Part shown: one piece after another, positions 21,962-33,000 of the stretch
How the letters are laid out: the number at the start of each line of letters is the position of its first letter
Position numbering within the stretch: the stretch's first letter is position 1
From: Chimonanthus salicifolius
Lineage: Eukaryota > Streptophyta > Magnoliopsida > Laurales > Calycanthaceae
Direction of reading: 5' to 3'
Length of the DNA: 64,000 bases
NCBI GenBank assembly: GCA_013350335.1
Contig: CM023537.1
Span: 11,216,438 to 11,280,437, forward strand
The notes under the pieces: model-generated
The model's database searches: none
What the model saw: only the letters and a program-made list of their open reading frames with translations
What the model was told of the DNA's origin: nothing
Program-made: the position numbers and the translations under genes

Positions 21962-24870
21962 ATGGATGAGAGCGAAGAGCTAAGGTGCTGGGAAGAGCTG
22001 ATACCAGATGCTCTTGGACTGATCTTTAGCAATTTATCCCTTAAAGAGATCTTGACTGTCATCCCAACTGTTTGCAAGTCATGGGGTAAAGCAGTTTTGG
22101 GGCATTATTGCTGGCAAGAGATTGATATCGAGGAATGGAGTCGTCAATGTGAGCCACAAAACCTTGGTCGTATGCTTGAAATGCTCATCACAAGAAGTTG
22201 TGGTTCCTTTCGCAAGCTTTGTGTCACCGGCCTCCCCAATGACCAACTGTTCTCCTTCATTGCTGACCAGTAAGAAAAATCACCCTGTATTACATCACAT
22301 TTATATCCATACGTTTTATCATATGTTGTCTCCATGCTTGAGTTTATGTATGAGACAGAGATTAGAATTCACCTGTTGTGTTTCACAATGCTAATCTTCA
22401 CAAAGAGGCCCTACCCATTATCAAACACAAAACTCTTTCCCAGCCATAACCCTACTCGAGTTGTCATGCATTCCAATTTGATGGCTACTAGAACAATAGA
22501 AGATGTTGCATTTAACTTTCATAAAGACACATTTTGAAATCATTAAAACTTGAATGTCCTAAAATCAAGTTTAAAATGATTTGATCCAGAGTGATATTTG
22601 GTGAACTTCCAATCATCATGTGCATATCCCATTTAATGTTCGATAGTCTTTAACCTAACAATTCAGTTGAAGCCCTATGACATGATGTGCTCGCTTTGCT
22701 GCATGTTGTTTCCCTCTAGTTGCTCAATGAAAAACATTGTAATCAATTGCCCTTCTCATTTTCATCAAACAAACCACTACCGTACATATCTTTGTCCATC
22801 ATTTCTATCCACTCATGTGTGAGATGAAGTTGAGTAACCATTGTCATGCCAACTTTTTTCCATAAGGACAATAAAGAGTTTCAGAATCGTCAAAGGCCTT
22901 GCACCTGTATCACTTCATCTGTCAATTTGTCTTAAAGATTGGGAAGGAAATAATTTTTTGACCAGTCAATGGATGGTTTGATTTGCTACGGTTGCTCCAA
23001 TATGAGAAATGTGCAAGTTAAATATATGCATATTCTACATGTTAGAAAGCTTTAATGGAATAAACAATTTAAGGAACAACGAGAGAAGGCTAAGCCACTA
23101 AGAACCTGGAATGAACGGTCAAAGAAGGATATGATAGATTGTAATTGAAGGAGGATGATTTTGATAGAGTAGGATGAAAAATATTAACCCAAATTTGATG
23201 TGGAAGTGGCGGTGATGATGATGATGATGATGATATATCAATTTCTGCATTTCTCTAATCTAGCATTGTTAAGGTAATGATAGATACATGTAGAGAGATC
23301 AACAGAATTTCATCAGAATCTAATCACAATCTCATCCAAGAGACCTGTCATTTTTTTTTAATTATTGGGCCACTTAGTAGATGAATAGAGGTGTCATTAA
23401 GTTGATTAGGAGCATACAAAAGTTCAACCCTATCCCATCACCATGGCCATAAATATAGGAGTTTGAAATTTGAGGTTTATAGGTCTCAGGTAAATCCACT
23501 TTTTCACCTTGAAAAAATCAACTATGCATGAAAGGTGGATGGCTGCCCATTAGGGATATATACCAATTGAGGGAGATAGGTGAGCGCTGGCGGATTGGAC
23601 TGATCATTGAAGGGCCCCACATTAGAGGCTTCATTTTGTCTCACTTAGAACATTGCATATGTATGTATCCATTGTTGAGTCTTCTCCAGCCACGTAGCAG
23701 CTCCTTTTGATGGAGCCTACCATTCTTAAATACAAAGTGCTTGTTAAACATTCTCTCTATGAACTGTTTTTGCATGAGATTGAACTCCAACTGGTTTTAG
23801 GCCCATTCGTAGACTACCACTCACAGGCATCTTGGATGATCACCTTTGATTGGATCACTCTAGCCTTGCCTTTGAAGAGCATGAGATTTAGATTACTTGA
23901 ATTTTTTTTTTTTAAAATCCAATTTAGTGGTGGGGGAGCAGGGCATGAGGTAGGCAATGTTTGGGTTAGTGTCTAGTATTACCTTAAGCAGCAGTGCACA
24001 TGGTACTTCTACAGACACATCCTCACACTCACAGAGATCAAAATTACAATCAAACCTACAAATGAGTTGGAGACTTTAGGGAATTTCTCTTCATGCAAAT
24101 GGTATTTTATTTACCAATATGTGTTTGATGTTTTCTTAGTGTACTTCTTTTGCATTTGATGTTTTCTTAGTGTAGTACTTTTGCATTTGATGTTTTCTTA
24201 GTGTACTTCTCTTGGTTTTGCAAGCGCTGGTTTCCTTCAGACCCTACAGGTGCCAAGAAGTGAAATAAGTGATTCTATAGTTGAACAGGTTGCAGGAAGA
24301 CTATCAAACATCACTTTCTTGGATGTCAGCTACTGCAGGAAGATTGGTGCTCGTGCTCTAGAGGCCATTGGGAAACACTGTAAATCTCTTGTTCGGTTGA
24401 GGCGGGTAATGCACCCAATTCAGGTGACTGACAAAGTTAGCCAAGATGATGAGGCCCATGCGATTGCCTTCTCAATGCCCAAGCTCAAGAATCTGGAAGT
24501 GGCCTACTTGCTCCTCACGACTGAAGGTGTGCTCAGGATCATCTCAAACTGTAGAGAACTTGAGTTCTTAGATGTGAGGGGTTGTTGGGACATAAAGCTT
24601 GATGAGAATTTCCTGAAGGAGAAGTGTCCTCAGTTGAAGGTTTTGGGGCCTCTCATTGTTGACGCTTATGAGAGGGATTTCTGGGATGAGTACTCAGACT
24701 ACTCAGATTCTATGGAGTATTTGCCATGGGATGAGTACGTGGATGATGACATTTGGGGCCGCGGCGTGGAGGGCTACAATGATGTTTGGGATTTGCATGC
24801 ATTGGATGAACTGGAACTTAGGTTCTATGGTGTTGATCTTGGTTTGTCAGATTGGCCTCCATCACCTTGA
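21962..24870 (+). CDS. FBW2: F-box protein FBW2 (two coding exons)
   Basis: Coding exons 21962-22269 and 24225-24870 join in phase 2 to give 317 residues. The donor is CA|GTAAGA; the acceptor is 'ttttgcaag' before CGCTGG. The join recreates the conserved ADHAGFLQTLQVPRSEIS stretch. Residues 11-51 are the F-box (ELIPDALGLIFSNLSLKEI, then the CYCW-like HYCWQEIDI). Residues 80-240 are leucine-rich repeats with LTFLDxSYCxKIG-type units, here FLDVSYCRKIGARAL. The C-terminus is acidic and aromatic. By family knowledge this is the substrate receptor of an SCF ubiquitin ligase; Arabidopsis FBW2 promotes degradation of ARGONAUTE1. A third, non-coding leader exon precedes it (acceptor end 21950, so the coding exon starts at 21951). 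The coding exon is copied twice in broken form at 18251-18966. Confidence 0.95.
22270..24224 (+). other. FBW2: FBW2 coding intron
   Basis: A phase-2 intron of 1955 bases. It contains a (GAT)n run at about 23210-23235 and open frames (23528-23710 and 23707-23976) with no recognisable protein. At its 3' end are three copies of a 31-bp unit. Confidence 0.8.
24121..24211. repeat. Three tandem 31-bp units next to the FBW2 splice acceptor
   Basis: The unit 'ttgatgttttcttagtgta' starts at 24125, 24156 and 24187. Each copy carries 'ttttcttag', which looks like a splice acceptor. Only the later AG at 24223-24224 keeps the FBW2 reading frame. Confidence 0.9.
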
Positions 24871-25081
24871 GGTTTGTTTCTTGTTTTTCGTTTTAAAGAG
24901 ATCACATATTCTCCCATTTCTAGTACTTTACTACTACTAATGTTTCCGTTTCTGCTTTTTGTAGAACTTTAGGAAATTGTGTCTAATGATGAATATGCTT
25001 TTACATTGAATCAAGTTGATTTATGCTATGGTTCATGTATCTCTGTTTCTCCTGTTTGCCCCATCTTTTTAATGGGAATAA

Positions 25082-25735
25082 TTTTTTTTATTTTTACCTT
25101 CAAATTTATTTATTTTTAAAATAACTTCATTAAACAAAAAAGAGGGGAAACATATACCAAAAACAAAGCAAGCAGAAAGAGCCAGCTACCAAAAAAAAGA
25201 CAAACTACCCTCGAAAATTATATAAAATTGTTAACAATTTTCGACGATAAAGTCACACCTTGATGAGCCAACTCATTTGCTTTTGAATTTTCAGATCGGG
25301 GAACTTAAGAGACCGAATAACCATAAAATTGAATTGAATGGCGAATCTTATTAATTTTATCCAAATAAGACCATAGACAAAGAGACTCCAAGTCCCAACC
25401 AACAAGAAGCTTATAGTCCCCTTCTAAGATACTCCCAACCGCCTCTGACTCTTCTAAAGTCAAAACATCCATCCTCAAAACATACGACTCCACATCAAGC
25501 ACTGAACCATTGGGAAGTGGGCCCTCAAAAGAAAACAAAATGTCATTGGAGTCATTTCGAATAACTACCCTATAGCCAGCTAGACTAAGCTCACACACAC
25601 AATTCCCATCAAGCATTGAACCATTGGGAAGTGGGCCCTCAAAAGAAAACAAAATGTCATTTGAGTCATTTCGAATAACTCCCCCATAGCCAGCTTAGAC
25701 TAATCTCACACACAATTCCCATCAAATATAGGAAG
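25082..25735 (-). mobile_element. LINE remnant with RNase H, 3' end abutting FBW2
   Basis: The minus strand reads CELSLAGY, then VVIRNDSNDILFSFEGPLPN, then LEGDYKLLVGW, typical of the RNase H domain of plant LINEs. The T-rich 25083-25130 is the A-rich 3' end. The open frame (25652-25305) contains a 113-bp tandem duplication, so FSFEGPLPNGS occurs twice. The element probably overlaps or follows the FBW2 3' UTR. Confidence 0.7.
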
Positions 25736-25792
25736 TCTTGGACATCCATCCATGCCCCATGTAGGAAGTCTGAATGATGGCATTGGGTTGTT

Positions 25793-26080
25793 ACCTGTCA
25801 TGGAGGCGGTTCCTGTTCCAAGATGACTAGCTATTATAGGTGGTATCTACCTCCATTTATTAGCACAATACCTTTCCAGCACGCATTTGATGTGGGACTC
25901 AACACACACTCATGTGACAGGCTATCCGGCCCAATTCCTAACTCCTGTCATGCGGGCATGTGTTGAGTCCAACATCGGATGTGTGCTGAGAAGGTGTTGG
26001 GTTTGTAAGGTAGACATCACCCATAATGGCTAGTCATTTTGGGACAGGAAGTGCCTCCATGACATTAAGCTAGCCAAGAG
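25793..26080. mobile_element. Foldback-type element with long inverted arms
   Basis: The left arm reads 'tgtcatggaggcggttcctg' and then 'atgactagctattatagg'. The right arm in reverse complement reads 'tgtcatggaggcacttcctg' and then 'atgactagccattatggg'. Further pairs ('gactcaacaca', 'catgtgacagg' against 'catgacagg') continue towards the middle. The arms are thus over 120 bases each around a short centre. No coding capacity. Confidence 0.75.
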
Positions 26081-26720
26081 TTCTATCTTATGTGTGTGTG
26101 GGAGCAATGTGAAGTGGGTTGGTATCTTGGATTGCTTGCTTATGTGGTAGAATTTAACCCCTATTTGATTGTCTGTAGATGATTGAAGTTTTTGCCAAGT
26201 AGATGGTACTACTGGCCAAATTCTTCAAAGAAATTAAATTAAATTATAATTTTTTTATTTTTATGTGATTTTTTTTTTGTTAATATGATAAAGATGGATC
26301 AATCTTTCAAATTCAACAAATCAAATGTTAAATTTTTTAAGCAAATGACAATGGTTCAATGTGCGACTAACGGTGGCATGGTTGGTTCAATTCTTATTTA
26401 ACTAAACTTAAAAATAGTTGAAAGCCTGACGCATCAGGGGCAGGATCGGATTTAAGATGAATGGGTGATTCAAGCAAAGGGGTAAAGTTCGGTTGAGTTG
26501 ACTCAGTTTGGTGGGTCTAATGGTGATTTAATAGGATGAATAATGGTGATAAAGGGTTGGTCAACCATGGTCAATCGGTCAATGGATGAGATATGGTCAG
26601 GTGAGTGTGGGAGAGGTTGAAGGGGACTTAGGGTCTAAATAGGGTTGGTATCTAGGGTAGAGTAGGCTCGTGGGAGGTCTTGGGAAGAGGAAAAGCAAGG
26701 TTAGGATTTTTAGGACTTCA
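26081..26720. other. No gene seen
   Basis: Repetitive intergenic text. 26200-26350 resembles the tandem units at 47907-48210 ('taatatgataaagatggatc'). Confidence 0.4.
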
Positions 26721-26721
26721 G

Positions 26722-27115
26722 TATATCGGTCGATACGCTATGTATTGGCTGTACATAAAGGTTATCGGCCGATATGATCGATAAACGGATAGAAATATCT
26801 GTCATCATATCAGCTGATATGTATAAATATCGATTTTTGAAATTTATTTTCTTTTTTTTTTAAAGGAAAAAAAATCAATATCAGTCGATACGGACGATAT
26901 ATCGGTTCACATATCGCTCGATATTGGTTGTATCAGTCTCGAAAGAATGGTAAAAAAAAAAAATCTATATCGGTTGTAGGCTTCATACGATATCGGTGAT
27001 ATTATGTCCTAATATCAGTACGGTTTGAAATATCGGCCGATATTTCAGATTATTGGTCTATGTCGGTCTTTTGTTAAATTAAAGGTAATAATATCGGTTC
27101 TGGGCTCCACAACCC
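26722..27115. mobile_element. Degenerate copy of the ATCGGCCGAT palindrome element
   Basis: Many diverged units such as 'tatcggccgatatg', 'tatatcggttcac' and 'gaaatatcggccgatatt' occur here. The start 'aggacttcagtatatcgg' resembles the TIR of the element at 58148. A further block of the same kind lies at 27790-28090, so the two may be halves of one element split by unrelated DNA at 27116-27789. Confidence 0.5.
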
Positions 27116-28640
27116 ATTAAAATTTCTGCCTCTAAGATTAAGAACTTAAAAAATTAGATGAATTTAAAACCACATATCAATCACATACAAGACACAAGGA
27201 TTTTATATGGTTCCCTCCAATAAATAGCTTTTAAATGAGATCTTCAATATTTATTATTAATTAGTTTATCTTAAATTAGTATAAAAGTATGTAAAATGTT
27301 TAATGCCTTAATCACTAAATTTATAAAAAAATATTACATATTTTTTCATAATTTTAAATGTTTTAATCATTTTTCTTCATTTTATTGTTAATTTTAATAT
27401 TAATCATATTCGAAACTTAAATAAATAATTTGAATATGTATATGATCGATATTTAATGAAAAAATTACACTTTCAAGAAGCCTCCTTCAAATTTTCTGAA
27501 ATTACCATAGAATTTTCGGACCAAAATGTAAATAAATGAAAATATTGGAGAAGAGAGAAATTTATTGGCTAACCCTTGGTTAGGATGAAAATGGTTGGAT
27601 TTGTGAACGGATGAAATGAATGGGAGAGAGGCGAAGAATGACGACCTGAAGATGGAATGGCCGAGCGATGGGATATGTGGTGGTGCTGGAGATGAAGGGG
27701 CAAGCACTGGTTGATGGAGAAGAATGGCCTGGGTTTCGGAAAGTAGGCGGTTGGGTTTGGATTTGTATCGGTTTTTTGAAGGCCAGTCAATAGGATATGT
27801 ATCGGTCGGCCAAAATTAAAAACAAAAAGGTAAATAAAAAATCAAATATAGGTGCTGAGTTCCATCGATATATCATTGTAATAATCGGCAAAATTCCGGT
27901 CATGATATCGGCCGAGATTATATATTTTTTTTTCAGAAACATTTTTTTTAAAGGTTTTTTTTTTTTAATTCATATAAAAAAAAAATAGAACCAACCAATA
28001 TTTGAAAAAAAAAAAATAAAAAAAAAGGAGAGAGAATGATCTCAGTCGATATTGACTGATAAGATAAGATTTTTGAACTGGGGTAGGCTACATAAGTTAA
28101 ATTCAACTAGTTAACTTCAATTAGATAACCCATGCCCACACGAAAAAACCCCAAAAAAAAAAAAACCAAGGGTTTCGTTGTGTTAAGCTTGGTTCAAGCT
28201 CATTTTTAAGTCTAAAATATTTGACTTAAAGTATAGTTCGGGTTGAGCTAGCCTAATTTGAAAGCATAAGTTCGGCTCGAAAGTCTGAATTTGAACCCGA
28301 ATAATCTAAATTTATTTAAAATAGTGCAAAAATATAAGTTTCATATAATATATAATTTATATTTAGATAGAATAACATGAGAAGTTCCATTTTAGGCTTA
28401 TATAAGCTGAGCCCGAATAATCTCATTTACATTTCGTACTTAAAATTAAGCTTAGGTCCTATAATCACAATTTGAATAGGGCTAGAGTTTGAGTAATTTA
28501 CTGGATCGGGGCTTAGGTCCAAGCAATTTAATTACAATTTAGGCTCAGGATTAGGCATAACTAATACCTGACATGGCTTGTGCAAATTGTAGCCTAATTG
28601 TAGTTTAAAATCTTTGTAATAATTTAATACCGAAAGTTTT
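27116..28640. other. Repeat-rich stretch without a gene
   Basis: 27790-28090 is a degenerate ATCGGCCGAT block. About 28160-28600 holds GC-richer text such as 'cccgaataatct' and 'gagcccgaataatctc' that resembles the GC-rich hAT MITEs. No coding signal. Confidence 0.4.
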
Positions 28641-28649
28641 CATAAAAAG

Positions 28650-28848
28650 TTATTCATATGTTCCAATTTAGTTGTTTTATATGAATTTTGAAATTTTCTT
28701 AAAATAGTTATCTTATTCATATTGAAGTAATATAAAGTGTACTGAAAATGAATGAGATCACATAAAGTGCTAGTCTTATATAGAGAATTCTTTAAAAAAT
28801 ACAAGCATTTCAAATGAAATAATTAAAATGAAACGGAAGGAGTATTAC
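28650..28848. mobile_element. Degraded Stowaway MITE
   Basis: The right end 'aaaatgaaacggaaggag' followed by TA is the reverse of the Stowaway end CTCCNTCCGTCC. The interior 'gaatgagatcaca' and 'atataaagtg' matches the better copy at 29318-29507. Confidence 0.6.
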
Positions 28849-29317
28849 CTTTAATTTCTGTCAAAGATTGTTAATATATGCTTTGCTCTTGTTAGATAAT
28901 ATGAAAAGCAACATTTTTTACTAATATTTTGGACAATTAGATATTAGTTAAAACATTTAATTTAACCCTGATTTATCGTTTAGACCTCAAATATCAGACC
29001 CACTAGACTATGGTCGTATGATTAATTCTTAGTAAAACTGAGTATGATCTTTATTATCCATACGAGTCCCACATATTTCACATATTTAGGTTTCACAAAA
29101 CAACTTTTTTGATAAGAAATTTTGTCGTAAATCTATTTGCTTGCAATCAATGGAAACGTGTATTGTTTCCACCAAATTCGCTGGAGCCAAATGGCTCCTT
29201 CAATCTGTAGTTTGAATTTAGGGGCCAAACGCAATACTTTACATTAACTAGAGTTTCTAAATGTTAATAATGAATAATGCATATTTAACTAGAGAATGCA
29301 ACTGTTACTATTTAATA

Positions 29318-29507
29318 TTCCCTCCGTCCCATTTTAGTTGTCTCATTTGAAATATTTGTATTTTTTAAGGAACTCTCTATATAAGGTAACATTCTATGTG
29401 ATCTCATCCATTTTCAATATACTTTATACTACTCAAATATAAATGAGACAACTATTTTGGAACAATTTTAAAATCTATATAGGACAACTAATTTAGGACA
29501 GATGGAG
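29318..29507. mobile_element. Stowaway MITE (Tc1/mariner type)
   Basis: The left end is 'ttccctccgtcccatttt' with 'agttgtc'; the right end in reverse complement is 'ctccatctgtcctaaatt' with 'agttgtc'. TA dinucleotides flank both ends (29316-29317 and 29508-29509), as expected for the Stowaway target duplication. Size 190 bp. Confidence 0.85.
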
Positions 29508-29593
29508 TATAAAATTATAGGCCCATTATAGTATTTTTTTTGTAAAAATGCTCAATTAAAATACATATACTTCTGAACTTAGACATGTCTATT

Positions 29594-29790
29594 TCTTTTT
29601 TTAATCAAGGTGTTCAGACCTCTTAAAGCACTTGACTATTTTTTGAAAAAATGTGCAAACCTCTCTACCCACACATTGGGTATCTCTACTGGAATGACTC
29701 TTTGGAGTGGAGTAAAAATCGAACTCAAGACTTCCACTTCTTAAGATGGGTTCCTATCCATCACTCCAACCTCATTAGGTTAGGCGTGCC
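29594..29790 (-). repeat. tRNA-derived SINE (family 1)
   Basis: It begins with a T-rich run and 'aaggtgttcagacctctta'. 'gtgcaaacctctctacc', 'cacacattgggta' and a reversed B box 'aaaatcgaactcaagac' follow. Confidence 0.65.
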
Positions 29791-29864
29791 TCTATTTAAC
29801 CAATCTTGTAGAATAATATACAGAGAGTTTGGTATGTATTCCTTAACGAAGGAGAGACTCTGAT

Positions 29865-29870
29865 TTTATT
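29865..29870 (-). terminator. Candidate polyadenylation signal of gene A
   Basis: AATAAA on the minus strand, 135 bases past the stop codon of the 14-exon gene. Confidence 0.4.
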
Positions 29871-30004
29871 TATATAGAAGATGAAAAACAAATAAAGAAA
29901 GCAAATAAAAGAGGAAATCCTTAAATAGAAAAATACAAAATTTAACAACTACTAATTTAAGAAATAATCTAAATATATTCTAACAATCTTCCTAGAATTT
30001 CTAA

Positions 30005-33000
30005 TCATTCTAAACCAGCAATGCTCATGATATTTGTGTCGTGATTTGAAGAAGATGAAGAAGAAATCCCTGCAATATATTCATCTTAGTTGCATTAAAT
30101 AAATGTGAAACCGTGTCTAGACCAGTATGACGATATAATGGCCTGTCGTTTTAATACTGATACTAGCAAGATCAAAATTTCTGCTGTTACCTGGGAAGTT
30201 AAATGTTGCATGGAATTAACTGGGACCATAGTTCAAACATTCAGCGTGCAAGACCAAGACTCCACATACATTTAAGCTGATCTCAAGTACCTTCCTTCTG
30301 AAGCTTCAAAACATGGGACCGATAATATTCCTCGTCTACAATCACAGGTGGGATATTCCATGTTCCCAATGCATGTCCAGCCGACTTCCCTCCTACACAC
30401 ACACAAAAAAAAATTATTCGATTAAATTACAGACTCACTTACATTCCAGCCTAGCCACTGTTGTACAAGGGAAAATCCTAGAATTTTTCAGAACTTTTCT
30501 TTTCATGGGGATATAATTGAGAAGATCTCATGAAATTTTCTTTTTTATGTTTTGAGGTCAGGAAGTGTTCAGGCGTCGCATCCGACTAGTCTCCCGAGAG
30601 GTGTGAAAATTCTCCAATCCGCACACATCGGATAAGTCTGCGGGGAGTGGCCCTTCATTTGAGCCACCAGGGATTGAATCCACGACTTTAATCCTGAAGT
30701 ATTGTGTCTCAACCACCAGGCCAACCCCTTGGGGTTATCTCATGAAAAATATTAAGGAAAAAAAATTAAGAAAGAGAGATATTATTGATTCTACTAAAGA
30801 GGAAGACATCAAGTAAAAGGCCCATTAAAATATCATAAGTTTCTCAATCTTTGATAATACTTCAAAAATCTCATGATATTTTTTTCAGGGATAAAAGTCA
30901 TACAATATTTAATCGTTCATCTCATTTTATGTTTTTTCGGCACGTATAACGCAAAAGCATCAATATACCAGCAATATTTGTGACCTTGGTCCAGGGAAAA
31001 TCCAATAGAATCTGATCCAGCATGTATGTTAAAGCTTACCTTCTTTTGTTGCTTCTTCACATCTTTTTCTGTACTTCAAAGAGAGCTCAGGATCCAAGGC
31101 TTTCAATAGGCTCTCATATTTCTCTTCAGCCTCGGAAATGCATTTTGCCTAACAAAGTTATTGAGGTGTCAAATTATTTGATGAGAAGATAATGATAACA
31201 AATTAGAGGCCTATGTTCAGTGAGGCCTGCCTCACATGTATTGATGTGCATGGAGATATTTCATCAGGTAAATACAAGATTGTAAGAAAATCATTCGCCA
31301 TTCTTTGATATTATTAAATACTTTTGTTCCTCCAACAGTCCAGTAGAAAGTCTTTTGTCTAGGAAGGAGTCATAAAGCGTCTAGCCCTAAAACAACTTTC
31401 ATGCAGACTTTGTGCAAACACTTTGCAGATCCAACATCAATCACAGCAATGGAAAGGGTAATTGAAAGATTTATACATGGGCAACATGACCCCCAAATAT
31501 CAATTGACTGGATAGGATCAACTCCAGGGAAGTTGGGCCAACAAAGTTATCTGCATGGAGGTTCTCATGTGATAGCTTCTCAAATGAACGTTTGCCTGTC
31601 TATTTGATTTCATGGGCTCCAAAATTGACAAGCATGTAGATTCGAAGGTCTTGAATCATCCAAAGCCTTCATCTTAGAGTCCTAAAGTTTGAAAAGCACA
31701 TAATGAATGTTTTACAATGGTGGGGATCACTTGAATGGATGTGTAAAAGAGGTACACCTGGCATTTCACAAAAGGTAAGGAGAACAATTTGATCGAGCAA
31801 AAACTGGGCCTCATTTCCGACAAACCACATGGATTAGTATTGTATCTGTAATGTAATACTGACAAAACTATATTCTTTTTTCAGCCTTCATACAGAGATG
31901 ACTATTCAAGCCAGAAACCCCAATGACAGTAGGACCACTTCAGTGCCTCATGTATATCCAACAAGCAAAAATAAGACTAACATGGTTAAATGCTGATAAT
32001 TGCTAAGCAGATAAGAACACTCACCAGCATGCTTGGTGCCATTGATGGTCCATATAATCTGACAAACATACGAAAGATGTTGAAACTATTCTCGACCACA
32101 TCATCCTACATGAGACATCAATCTTCACATGAGATAAAATTATGTTCATATTTCACTGTTCCATTAGTATTTGCAGACGCTTCGTTAAATGCTCATGTAC
32201 AAAGTAATTTTTTGAGAAGTGGATCCCCACATGCACATACCTCATAATCAAACCTACAGATCAGCTTTCCATCTTGTCATTTTGATCAAGAGTGACATAC
32301 TTATTAAACAAAGAAAAGGAAATGTAAACATCAGTTGAAATACATGTAACTGATTCTATTGGTTATCAAACATAAAAACAAAAGAAAAATAGCTCCATGA
32401 GATGCTTTGCACATCTAATACAAGGATCCAAACACCGGTGCAACGGCCATGCACATGAAGCATGCCAAAAGTGCACGTAAGCACCCAGATTGTCAGGACC
32501 AGAGCGCACACTAATAATGTGTGCACGTGTCCAGGCAAATATGAATGTGTTCAATGAACTCATAGCATTCTACAAAATGGTGCAGCAAGGATTCAAAGAT
32601 ACTGCTCATATTAAGCATACAAAGTAACAAGTAAGAAAAATACTTACAAGTCATCTGATACCTCGACTAAGAACTCTGAGATTGATAGGAACTCCATATG
32701 CAAGTCATTAACCTTTGCAACATGTACCATAATCAATAAAAGCATCTCCAAACATGGTTCTTCCACCAAAATATTGTGTATTTTTTTTTTTGAAAAAACA
32801 AAATTTTGTGTGCATGTTCCACGTTTTTTTGGCGTGGTAACAGTGAAGACTCTGTACATATAAACATAAAGGAATTATCGTCTCATTTATGCTACATGCA
32901 ACCCCATTTATGAGGTTCACCTAGATGCAAGCTAATCATTAGGGTGAGAGTAATATGATGGTCTCAACATGGATTGTAGTGGGCCTAAAGTCACCTTGGT

